Shown here: one piece after another, positions 1 to 10,350 of the stretch | Numbering within the stretch: position 1 is the stretch's first letter | Layout of the letters: every line of letters begins with the position of its first letter | Assembly (NCBI GenBank): GCA_933207985.1 | Contig: OW240917.1 | Coordinates: forward strand, 241,410,375 to 241,474,374 | Length of the DNA: 64,000 nucleotides | Direction of reading: 5' to 3' | Source of the DNA: Pelobates cultripes | Lineage: Eukaryota > Chordata > Amphibia > Anura > Pelobatidae | Program-made: the position numbers and the translations under genes | Notes under the pieces: model-generated | The model's input: the letters and a program-made list of their open reading frames with translations, nothing else | What the model was told of the DNA's origin: nothing | The model's database searches: none

Positions 1-6
1 TCTGAC

Positions 7-95
7 CCGAAGTAGCAGTCCCCGGGCTGTGGGAGCTGTAGGAGTAGTAGGAGCAGGCTCAGGGCTGCCAGGGGGAGGAGGAGGCCGGCTGGCAT
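7..95 (-). CDS. wnt9b: Wnt9b-like first coding exon (signal peptide), gene runs off the left edge
   Basis: The minus strand has an ATG at 95-93 followed by a 29-codon start of a secreted protein: MPAGLLLP, a long Leu/Ala core, then GDCYFG. A splice donor GTCAGA lies at 6-1. The signal peptide followed by YFG at the exon end matches how Wnt9 proteins begin (established: mature Wnt9a/b starts near YFGLTG, with exon 1 ending at this glycine). The position supports it too: in vertebrates WNT9B lies divergent from WNT3, and wnt3 is found here about 32.7 kb away on the opposite strand. Wnt9b is a secreted ligand for Frizzled receptors. Only about 30 residues are visible, so 9b rather than 9a is inferred from synteny. 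The donor is weak (GTCAGA rather than GTAAGT). Confidence 0.62.
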
Positions 96-240
96 GGTTC
101 AGACCCAGCTCTGATCTTCATCTCTCTCCCGGCAGCTGATCACTGGCCTCCTGTCCCTCCCGCCCTGCGCATTTAAAGGGACTGGACACGCCTCGACGCT
201 CATTGGCCCGCCGCGGGCACACCTTTATTCTCATTGGACG
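96..240 (-). promoter_or_regulatory. wnt9b proximal promoter: TATA-like box and two CCAAT boxes
   Basis: Reading the minus strand towards the ATG at 95, two CCAAT motifs (ATTGG on the plus strand at about 202-206 and 232-236) are followed by a TTTAAA TATA-like box at about 172-177. This leaves about 50 bp of plausible 5' leader before the ATG, after allowing 30 bp from the TATA-like box to the start. The stretch is GC-rich compared with the AT-rich surroundings. Promoter function is inferred from motif order and spacing. Confidence 0.5.
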
Positions 241-591
241 CTCGGCAAAGGTGTGACCAGTGGGAGGGGCTTACACTTCACCTGAGCCAGCCTGCAGCAT
301 GGGGGGCAGCTGGTTAACCCCTTCAGCAGCACATGGGGCCCCTGGAGCACTTCACAGCCTGGGACAGGCAGATAGGACACCTTGATAAATTCCCCCCACC
401 CCCTCCCCCAGAGAGACACAGAAACCCAGGTGATGTATAGCAGACACCATCAAAACACAAACACATATACACACAAACACAACACAGAAGGAGCAAGGTA
501 AGTGTCAGCAGACAAATTGTGTTTTCTTCTTAAATGCTCTGTAATATTGCCAAAATAAACATTCCAATAGACAGTGAATAATAGTTTCAAC

Positions 592-1377
<786 letters not shown>

Positions 1378-1379
1378 GC

Positions 1380-1571
1380 ACAGCTATCTATCTCCCAGAG
1401 AATATCTCCCTCTAGCATGTAAGCTCATCGAGCAGGGCCCTCACCCCCCTCTGTTCCTGTACGTCAGTGGTCTGATCTCAATTATGTGTCTGTTAGTCCA
1501 CCCATTGTACAGCGCTACGGAATTTGTTGGCGCTATATAAATAATAAAATAATAATAATAATAATAATATG
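1380..1571 (+). repeat. L2-like LINE/SINE 3' tail
   Basis: The sequence ends TACAGCGCTACGGAATTTG, then GGCGCTATATAAATAATAA and an (ATA)n tail. This '...GCGCTATATAAATAA' ending is the kind seen on L2-clade non-LTR elements of frogs and fish. Related pieces lie in reverse orientation at 9858-10060 and 11985-12060. No reverse transcriptase is present, so it is a truncated or SINE-type copy. Confidence 0.6.
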
Positions 1572-2199
1572 ATACTACAGAGGGGAGATAACTATACTTT
1601 TGTTTTGTGGGGATTTCCTATTTAATTTATGGTTTATACGTTTAACCAATTATACATATTGAACTGCCATTTAAGATAACAAAGAAGCCCTTTTTTAATG
1701 TGATAAGTGATGCAGTATGCATTATTATTATTATTATAAATAAAACGTTCCAATAGAAAGATGCACCTTATTATATTTTATTTATTTGGTCTACGGGCTG
1801 TTATATTAGGAGGGATCGGAGTTAGTCATAATGAGAATTTTGTACTCATTACTTTGTTTCCACCATTTGTATCCAATTTTCTGACTGTAGACACCAGTGA
1901 GAATGTATCTATATTTTATGATTATATTATTACTGATTATAGTTAAGGGTTATGCGCTGTGCTAGTTCTAGTGCTGGCTGGACTCAGGTTAACGAACATC
2001 AATTAGTTTCACCAATCTAACAAATTAAGTTACTGTTGGTACTTGAGGTGGGTGGTAATAGAACAAGTATAGCTGTACCTGCTGCATGATGTGTGAAGAG
2101 ACTAAATTCTCCCATTTTTTTAGTTAGATTTAATTCATCTCAGGGATTCAAACACTCCAATTTGGAGTTTATTGAATACACTTTGAATTGGAGTGAATT

Positions 2200-2754
2200 T
2201 TAAAGGAACACTATAGTCACCTAAATTACTTTAGCTAAATAAAGCAGTTTTAGTGTATAGATCATTCCCCTGCAATTTCACTGTTCAATTCACTGTCATT
2301 TAGGAGTTAAATCACTTTGTTTCTGTTTATGCAGCCCTGGCCACACCTCCCCTGGCTATGATTGACAGAGCCTGCATGAAAAAAAGAACTGGTTTCACTT
2401 TCAAACAGATGTAATTTACCTTAAATAATTGTATCTCAATCTCTAAATTGAACTTTAATCACATACAGGAGGCTCTTGCAGGGTCTAGCAAGCTATTAAC
2501 ATAGCAGGGGATAAGAAAATCTTAATTAAACAGAACTTGCAATAAAGAAAGCCTAAATAGGGCTCTCTTTACAGGAAGTGTTTATGGAGGGCTGTGCAAG
2601 TCACATGCAGGGAGGTGTGACTAGGGTTCATAAACAAAGGGATTTAACTCCTAAATGGCAGAGGATTGAGCAGTGAGGCTGCAGGGGCATGTTCTATACA
2701 CCAAAACTGCTTCATTAAGCTAATGTTTTTCAGGTGACTATAGTGTCCCTTTAA
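2200..2754. mobile_element. TTAA-flanked palindromic MITE, T2/Kolobok-like, subtype A
   Basis: It begins TTAAAGGAACACTATAGTCAC and ends GTGACTATAGTGTCCCTTTAA, so the terminal inverted repeats are abutted by TTAA on both sides. Internally it is one long imperfect hairpin: 'CCATTTAGGAGTTAAATCAC' on the left pairs with 'GGGATTTAACTCCTAAATGG' on the right. There is no coding capacity. TTAA plus AAGGRR termini are established for the T2 family of frog MITEs; the assignment here is by resemblance. This is the cleanest uninterrupted subtype A copy and was used as the reference for the broken copies. Confidence 0.8.
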
Positions 2755-2768
2755 GCCAAAATCTAAAA

Positions 2769-4262
2769 TTAACCCCTTAAGGACGGAGCCAAATGTACAC
2801 GTTGTGAACGAAACAAAATGTAAACAAAACCTGGCATTTGCGCTACATGTCTGTCCAACCGTAATTCACCTCTTTCATATTAAATGCACCCACCCTTATT
2901 ATATATAATCTTATTCAGGGGAAACAGGGCTTTCATTTAATATCAAATATTTAGCTATGAAACATAATTTAATAGGAAAAAAATGGGAGAAAATAATTTT
3001 TTAGATTTTTTTTTGTTCTACATGACATTTTAACTGTCAATGTCATAATACTGTTTACTTTTACTGCAATAAAATACACATATTTGTATTCAGCAAAGTC
3101 TCACGTGTAAAACAGTACCCCCTATGTACAGGTTTTATGGCGTTTTGGGAAGTTACAGGGTCAAATAGAGCACGTTACATTTGAAATTGAAATTCGCCAG
3201 ATTGGTTACGTTGCCTTTGGGACTTTATAGTAGCCCAGGAATGAAATTTACACCCACAATGGCATACCATTTGCAATAGTAGACAACCCAAGGTATTGCA
3301 AATGGGGTATGTCCAATCTTTTTTAGTAGCCATTTGGTCACAAACACTGGCCAAAGCTAGCGTTAGTATTTGTTTGTGTGAAAAATGCAAAAAACGCCAA
3401 TGTTGGCCAGTGTTTGTGACTAAGTGGCTACTAAAAAAGACTGGACATACCCCATTTGCAATACCTTGTCTACTATTGCAAATGGTAAGCCATCATAGGG
3501 GTAATTTTCATTCTTGGGCTACCATAGGGTCTCAAAGGCACCGTAACCAATCTGGCGAATTTTAATGTGAAAAAAATGAAACGCAAGCCTTATATTTGAC
3601 GCTGTAACTTTTGAAAACACCATAAAACCTGTACATGAGGGTACTGTTGTACTCGGGAGACTTCGCTGAACACAAATATTTGTGTTTCAAAACAGTAAAA
3701 AGTATCACAGCAATAATATCGTCCGTGTAACTGCTGTTTGTGCATGAAAAATGCAAAAAACTTCACTTTTACTGGCGATATTATCGTTGTAATACATTTT
3801 ACTGTTTTGAAACACTAATATTTGTATTCAGCGAAGTCTCCCGAGTAGAACAGTACCCCCCATGTACAGGTTTTATGGTGTCTTGGAAAGTTATAGGGTT
3901 AAATATAGTGCTAGCAAATTAAATTCCCTTTACTTTCGGCATGGGTTGTCAGGCAGGTCCCGCTAATTGTAATTAATTAAGATACCTAATTATGTAAAAA
4001 TATTACATAAATATATATGTAGAATTAATATATGTATATATATACGTGTAATTTGATATTAATATATATATCTATAATTCGGCAAAGTCTCACGTGTAAA
4101 ACAGTACCCCCTATGTACAGGTTTTATGGCGTTTTGGGAAGTTACAGGGTCAAATAGAGCACGTTACATTTGAAATTGAAATTATAGAGACACATGACAT
4201 GACACATGTGTGACATGTCATAATTCCCTTTTATTCCAGAAGTTTGGTCCTTAAGGGGTTAA
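2769..4262. mobile_element. TTAA-flanked element with TTAACCCCTTAAGGAC termini, built of nested hairpins
   Basis: The left end is TTAACCCCTTAAGGAC and the right end GTCCTTAAGGGGTTAA, a perfect 16-bp inverted repeat including the TTAA target. The inside is non-coding and consists of two large palindromes, at about 3175-3570 and 3640-3880. For example, CAAACACTGGCCAAAGCTAG and its mirror flank a short loop. Relatives lie at 5125-8601, 38643-38719 and 46093-48115. The superfamily (piggyBac or Kolobok) cannot be settled without a transposase. Confidence 0.75.
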
Positions 4263-4325
4263 GCATGCACAAGAATACAGCAGTAATGTGTCTCCTGGCA
4301 GATGAAGCACTAGGTCACAGGCTTC

Positions 4326-4448
4326 CCCCAAACCCTGGCCCTCCAGATGTTGCTGAAATACAACTCTCATGATTCTATGAATGAAATAGATAGACTGAGA
4401 ATCATGGTAGTTGTAGTTCAGCAACATCTGGAGGGCCGGAATTTGGGT
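4326..4448. mobile_element. Short hairpin MITE of the 'AACTACAACTCTCATGATTC' type
   Basis: Inverted arms CTCCAGATGTTGCTGAAATA and TTCAGCAACATCTGGAG enclose a short centre, so the whole 120 bp folds into a hairpin. This resembles the common hAT-type MITEs of amphibians. Confidence 0.6.
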
Positions 4449-5017
4449 AGGCCTGCACTAGGAGCTGAAGAAGGTCTCTAGAAAGAATATGACCAATGTG
4501 AGGGACAGCTTCAGGTAAGTATAATTACCTTCCACTGCACGCTATGGCCATCGCACACTAAAATAGGCAAATACGCCTGAAACTGACAGATCCACTATAT
4601 TACAGCTTATTGAGAAGCATAGGAATGCTGTGTGCACCAGTGATTGTGGCTACAGCACAGAGGCTTCTCAATGACAAACTCCTGATTGGAGTATTCTAGA
4701 TCGAAGGGAAAGAGGGGAGAAATTACAAAGGCTGCAGACAGCAGTTCTGCAGCCTTTGAAAAGCTGTTTTTAGGTACACCTCCAAATAAGAAAATGCTGA
4801 ATTAAATGCATGCATGTTTTCATTGGGGGAACGTATCTACTAAATAGTGATTTCATTTTATTTTTTTCCCAGTGGAGTGCTCCTTTAAAAAAATAAGTAA
4901 TCCTGGTGGCCCTGGAATAAAATATATCCAGAGTTTATGAGTGCCAATTTAGTTTTCAATTTATTTGTAGAGAACACAGAGATAAATTTTGCACATTTTG
5001 TATGGATTATTGAGGAC
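4449..5017. repeat. Right-end fragment of another TTAA-type MITE plus unrecognised DNA
   Basis: At about 4780-4890 the sequence (GCATGTTTTCATTGGGG, ACTAAATAGTGATTT, then GTGCTCCTTTAA) matches 44380-44467, which ends GGTGTCCCTTTAA. Both look like right ends of one MITE subfamily. The remainder of the interval is unassigned. Confidence 0.45.
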
Positions 5018-5454
5018 TTAAAGGGACACTATAGTCTCCAAAACAACTTTAGCTTAAAGAAGCAGCTTTGGTGTATAGGTCATGCCTCTGAAGTTTCACT
5101 GCTCAATTCTCTGCCATTTAGGAGTTAACCCCTTAACGCCATTACGGCGTTCTATGCCGTCCCGCATTAAATGGGCTTTAAAGCCGTTGCGGCGGCATAG
5201 AACACCGTAACGGCTTGCAGCCCCAGGAGGTGAAATTTACTCACCTCCGCCGCGATCCTCTTCGGCAGGACTGCCTGACAGCCCAGGCAGCCCTCCCCCG
5301 GCAAATCAGGCCCCCAGGGGCCATGTGATCGCTCTCAAAAGAGCGATCACATGGTCCCCTATAGCTGGCTGTGGATCTGTCAGCAGGGAGACTGTCTGAA
5401 ATGTCAGACAGTCCCCCTGGTGGGAAGTATAAAAAAAATGATTAAACATGTTTA

Positions 5455-5479
5455 AAATTAATTACATGTATTTATATAT

Positions 5480-5540
<61 letters not shown>

Positions 5541-5913
5541 ATATATATACATCTTATATATATGTAACGTCATACGTAGTGTATTTTAATGTTAATATAA
5601 GTACATATATTAGTATTAAAATACACTTAGAATGACGTTACATATATATAAGATATATATATATTATATATATATAATATATAAGATATATATATATTAT
5701 ATATATATAATACATCTATATATTTTATATTTATATGTAAACATATAATTAAAATTTTAAATAAATATAATAATAAAATAAATAAATAAAATATTTTTTT
5801 TAAAAATTTAAATAAATTATATATACATATGTAATTTCATTCTAACTGTATTTTGTTAGTAATATATATATATTGGTAACAAAATACACTTAGAATGACA
5901 TTCTATATCTATA

Positions 5914-5950
<37 letters not shown>

Positions 5951-6085
5951 CAAATAACGGCAAATATATATATACAGATAAATATATATAATTACATAAA
6001 TAACTACATAAGTACACACGTACACTTTAAATACATATATATGTATATATATTAAAATTATACGTGTATATTTAAGTAATATTTT
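5455..6085. repeat. (TA)n-rich low-complexity tract
   Basis: Several TA/ATATAT runs, with inverted copies of 'TTACATATATATAAGATATA' at about 5530-5700. It is an AT-rich, self-complementary interior part of the nested element. Confidence 0.85.
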
Positions 6086-6440
6086 AACACAATTATGTGA
6101 TTTAATTAATTAGAATTTGATTGACATGTCTGACAACCCAGGCAGAAAGTGCAGAGAATTTGAATTGCAAGCACTATATTTAACCCTGTAACTTTCCAAG
6201 ACACCATAAAACCTGTACATGGGGGGTACTGTTTTACTCGGGAGACTTTTCTGAACACAAATATTAGTGTTTCAAAATGATAACTTATATTACAACAATG
6301 ATATTTTTAGTAATAGTGATGTTATTTGCATTTTTCACACACGAATGGCACTTTACTGACGATATTATTGTTGTAATATGTTTTAAACCACTTATTTTTG
6401 TGTTCAGTGAAGTCTCCCAAGTATAACAGTACCCCCCATG

Positions 6441-8205
6441 CGTGGTGGACTAAGGGGGGGGAGGAGGGGGCGGTCCGCCCCGGGTGCCACCTGGTATGGG
6501 GGTGCCTTGACCCTGGTCTTGGGGCTGGAGGGGGCTGTGTGAGCTGTGCCCCATGGCAGCTGGGGTGACACACAGCTCACATGGAGACCAGCATGATGAA
6601 CTGGCCGCACAGGAGGAAGGGGCGGAGCTACGGTCATTTAGGGGCGGTGCCTAACCGTGAGCGGGGGCGGGGCGGTAACACCGCCCTTACAAGCTGCTGT
6701 AACTGCTGCACCTCCACCTCCAGCCAGGGAAGGACTTCAGGCCAGGGAATCCACTCCTCTAGCCCACACTGTCTGTAAGTATAAGAGTGCGTGTGTGTGA
6801 CTGTCTGTCTGTAACTGTGTGTGTGTGTGACTGTGTGTCTGTAACTGTGTGTGTGTGTGCGACCGTCAGTCCGTAACCGTGCGTGTGCGGACTGTCTGTC
6901 CGTAACTGTGGCGTCGGTGTGACCGTCTGTCTGTAACCGTGCGAGTGCGACCGTCAGTCTGTAACCGTGTGTGCGCTGTATGCGTGCGAATCGTCTGTAA
7001 ACCGTGTGCGTATGCGTGCGTGACTGTCTGTAACCGTGTGCGTGACCGCCAGTCTGTAACCGTGTGCGCGTGTGTGTGCGGACTGGCAGTCTGAAATCGT
7101 GTAAAAGTGGAGTGGCACTGTCAACGCGGTAAACTGTGCGTATGTATGTGCGTGACTGGGCCGGTCTGTAACTGTGTGTGTATGTATGTGTGTGACTGTC
7201 AGTCTGTAACTGTGTGTGAATGTATGTGTGTGACTGTCAGTCTGTAACTGTGTGTGTGTGTGACTGTCTGTCTTGTGTGTGTGTGTGTCTGTCTGTCTTG
7301 TGTGTGTCTGTAACTGTGTGTGTGTGTATAACTGTCTGCCTGTAAATATCAGTGTGTGTGTGTGTGTGTGTGTAACTGTCTGCCTGTAACTATGTGTGTG
7401 TGTAACTGTCTGCCTGTAACTGTGTGTGTGTGTGTTTGTGTGACTGTCTGTCTGTAACTGTGTGTGTGTGACTGTCAGTCTGTAACTGTGTGTGTGTATG
7501 TATGTGTGTGACTGTCAGTCTGTAACTGTGTGTGTGTGTGTGTGACTGTCTGTCGTGTGTGTCTGTCTGTCTTGTGTGTGTCTGTAACTGTGTGTATAAC
7601 CGTCTGCCTGTAAATATGTGTGTGTGTGTGTGTGTAACTGTCTGCCTGTAACTGTGTGTATATGTGTGTAACTGTCTACCTATAAGTGTGTGTGTGTGAC
7701 TGCACGCCTGTAACTGTGTGTGTGTGACAGTCTGCCTGTGACTGTGTGATGCTGCCTGTAACTGTGTGTTACTGGCTGCCTGTGACTTTATGCGTGACTG
7801 CCTGTAACTGACCGTGTGTGAAACTGCCTGTAACTGTGTGTGTTTGTGGCTGTAACTATGTGTATGACTGTATATGTGACTTTCTGTCTGTAACAGTGTG
7901 CGTGACTGTGTGTAACTGTTTGTAACTGACTGTGTTTGTGTGTAACTCTCTACCTGTAACTGTGTGTATTACTGCCTGTGACTATATGTGTGACTGTCTG
8001 CATGTGACTGTGTGCATGTGACTGTCTGCCTGTAACTGTGTGTGAGGGGGTGCAGGGATTTTGTAGAGGGGGCAGGGGTTTTAAAAAGTTTACAAATTTG
8101 TTCAATAATTTTTTTTTTAAATCTAACACATTTTAAAAATTTAGTAGGTTTTTTTTTTGGAGAAGGGGGGGTGCCAAACCCAGGACCCGCCCCGGGTGCC
8201 ACATG
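6441..8205. mobile_element. Third-layer insertion with 7-bp target duplication CCCCATG
   Basis: The host element elsewhere reads CCCCCCATGTACAGGTTTT. Here CCCCATG (6434-6440) is followed by about 1,765 bp and then CCCCATGTACAG (8206-8217), so a target-site duplication brackets this insert. The insert is GC-rich at both ends, with CCGCCCCGGGTGCCAC near both edges, and its middle is a GT-rich array. No recognisable protein was found, so the element class is unknown. Confidence 0.6.
6777..8045. repeat. Degenerate GT-rich minisatellite (CTGTCTGTAACTGTGTGTG)
   Basis: Irregular repeats of 'CTGTCTGTAACTGTGTGTG' fill about 1.27 kb, with unit lengths varying around 25-45 bp. The left part is the most CpG-decayed. 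It has no coding content. Confidence 0.9.
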
Positions 8206-9160
8206 CCCCATGTACAGTTTTTATGGCATTTTGGAATGTTAGAGAGTCAAATATAAGGTGGTTCTGTTGTACTTGTGAGACTTTGCTGAATCCAAATATG
8301 TGATTGTTTTGCAGTAAAAGCTAACAGTATTATGACATTTACAGCAAAAATGTGAGGCGGAACTACAAATTTACATTTTTATTTTATTTTATTCATAATA
8401 AATTATGTTTCATATATTAATATTTGATATGACATGAAAGCCCTGTTTCTCCTGAACAAAATGATATATAATAAGTGTGGGTGCACTTAATATGAAAGAG
8501 GTGAATTACGGTTGAACAGACATATAGCGCAAATTCCAGGTTTTGTTTACATTTTGTTTTGATCAGAACGTGTACTATTGACTCCGTCCTGAAGGGGTTA
8601 AATCACTTTTGTGTCTGTTTATGCAGCCCTAGCCACACCTCTCCTGGCTGTGACTCTCACAGCCTGCATGAAAAAAAATGGTTTAATTATTAATCAGATG
8701 TAACTTGCTTTAAAAGTTTTTATCTCCTGCTCTGTATATTGAACTTAAATCACACACAGGAGGCTCCTGCAAGGTCTAGCAAGCTTTTAGCGGTGCAGAG
8801 GATAAGACATTTTCAATTAAACAGAGTTTGCAATGAAGGAAGTATAAACATTAGAAGACTCTTTACAGGAAGTGTTTAGGAAGGTTGTGCAGTCACATGT
8901 ACAGAGGTGTGACTAGGGTGCATAAACATAGTGTTTTAACTCCTAAATGGCAGAGAATTGAGCAGTTAAACTGCAGGGACATGGTCTATACACCAAAACT
9001 GCTTCATTAAGCCGATGTTGTTTTTGTGACTATGGTGTCCCTTTAATTTATTAAAACATTTTCCCATTGATTGCATCTCTTAGCTTCTAATACGTTTTAT
9101 TACCATGAGTCATGATGCTAACTTTATTTTTGTGTCTGTTCTGCATTACCTTGGTCTAGT

Positions 9161-9300
9161 GGCGCCAGGGATGGGCAACATTTCGGTACTCCAGATGTTG
9201 TGGACTGCATCTCCCCGAATGCTCTTACTGCTATAAAGCTTGCAAAGCATCATGGGAGGTGTAGTCCAAAACATCTGAACTGTAGAATGTTGCCTACGCC
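9161..9300. mobile_element. hAT-type hairpin MITE
   Basis: The sequence has CAGGGATGGGCAAC at the left and GTTGCCTACGCC at the right. Inside are complementary arms AGATGTTGTGGACTGCATCT and GGTGTAGTCCAAAACATCT. A TCTAGT direct repeat directly flanks both sides (9155-9160, 9301-9306). 'CAGGGNTGGGCAAC' ends and '...CATGGGAGGTGTAGTCC...' are typical of amphibian hAT MITEs. Confidence 0.65.
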
Positions 9301-9857
9301 TCTAGTCTCTTAACAGTTCAGCCGATCTTCTTTAAGTCTAGGGTGGCTTTGAAATGATAGGGTAGGATTGGAGGTGTCCAAAGGAGCCGGTGTTGTCTAG
9401 ATATTAGGACAAGGTAGCTGCATTCTGCCAAATTTCAGTGGGGCCTGTGCTTCCTAAGCTGACTGTCAGCTTTTCCTGTGATCAAGGTTATCAGCTCTAT
9501 GCCTGACTGCACTTCAAACTATTCCTGATCCATCAAGGAAACTACTAAATGCCGGTCCAAGCTAGATTCTGTCCTAAAGGGTCACACAGGATCACCTAAA
9601 GACGTTAAAGGGCTCTCAGCAGAAAATTTAAAGGGTTTCTTCTCCAAACCGTAGTGGGATTTTATTTTATATGGTATAAGATAAATAGCACATTACACCT
9701 AATCAACCCGTTGTTTTTATAATACTTTTATATAAAGATAATATAAAAATTGCTAGCAAAATATAGTCGGAAATATATGGACTATTTTGTCTTAGTTTTT
9801 TGCAGATGGATTGTCCATGCGGATTAATGCAATGTTTAGTAAACAGAGCCCTCAACG

Positions 9858-10060
9858 TCTTATATTATTATTTTTTTATATAGCACCAACAAATTCCGCT
9901 GCGCTGTACAATTAGTGTACTAACAAATATGTCATTGTAACCAGACGAGTTGGACACACAGAAACAGAGGGGTTAATGACCCTGCTCAATGAGTTTACAT
10001 GCTAGAGGGAGTGGGGTAAAGCGATACAAAAGGTAAGGTTAGGGTAGGAAAGTAGGTTGG
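9858..10060 (-). repeat. L2-like tail, reverse orientation
   Basis: TATATAGCACCAACAAATTC, GCGCTGTACAATTAG and 'GAGGGGTTAATGACCCTGCT' are the reverse complement of the family seen at 1380-1571. Confidence 0.55.
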
Positions 10061-10212
10061 TAGAATAGTATTCATTGAAGACTTATAGTTTTTTTTATGA
10101 TTGTTGAAGGAGAGCAATCAGGTTGTGGGGGAGCTATTAACAGTTTAATTGATACGCTTTCCTGAAGAAGTGAGTTTTCAATTAACTAAGAACTAAGCTT
10201 AACACTGGCCTG

Positions 10213-10350
10213 TCTGTTTCAATGTTACAGTGAGTCAAGTGGACGGCAGCATAGAGATTTACCATTTAGATAACTGTTCACCCCTAGAGGGTCTGTAAGA
10301 TTGCAGGAGCTTTTCTGCACATTCTGGAACAAAATCGAATGGGAAATATG
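10213..10350. repeat. Left arm of a distant inverted repeat
   Basis: Sequence from TTACAGTGAGTCAAGTGGAC to ATCGAATGGGAAATATGAAT is the reverse complement of 13845-13975, with a few mismatches. The two arms are 3.5 kb apart and bracket the first 48-bp array. Either they are two independent copies of one repeat or the ends of a larger composite unit. Confidence 0.7.

Larger units (their letters stand above)
5125..8601. mobile_element. Nested TTAACCCCTTAA-type element (second layer)
   Basis: It is bounded by TTAACCCCTTAACGCC on the left and CCGTCCTGAAGGGGTTAA on the right, with TTAA duplicated from the host MITE. Its interior is related to 2769-4262: '...ACCATAAAACCTGTACATG...' and the CGGGAGACTT/AAGTCTCCC palindrome at about 6183-6440. 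It also carries long (TA)n tracts, and is itself interrupted at 6441-8205. Confidence 0.7.
5018..9046. mobile_element. Subtype A TTAA MITE split by a nested insertion
   Basis: The left part 5018-5128 (TTAAAGGGACACTATAGTC ... CCATTTAGGAGTTAA) and the right part 8598-9046 (TTAAATCACTTTTGTG ... GTGTCCCTTTAA) join exactly as in the intact copy at 2200-2754. Everything between is a second element inserted at the internal TTAA. Confidence 0.8.

Noticed and set aside
6322..6637. Pro-rich frames near 6.4 kb as a gene
   Set aside because: They cross the junction of a nested insertion and read GC-rich repeat sequence.
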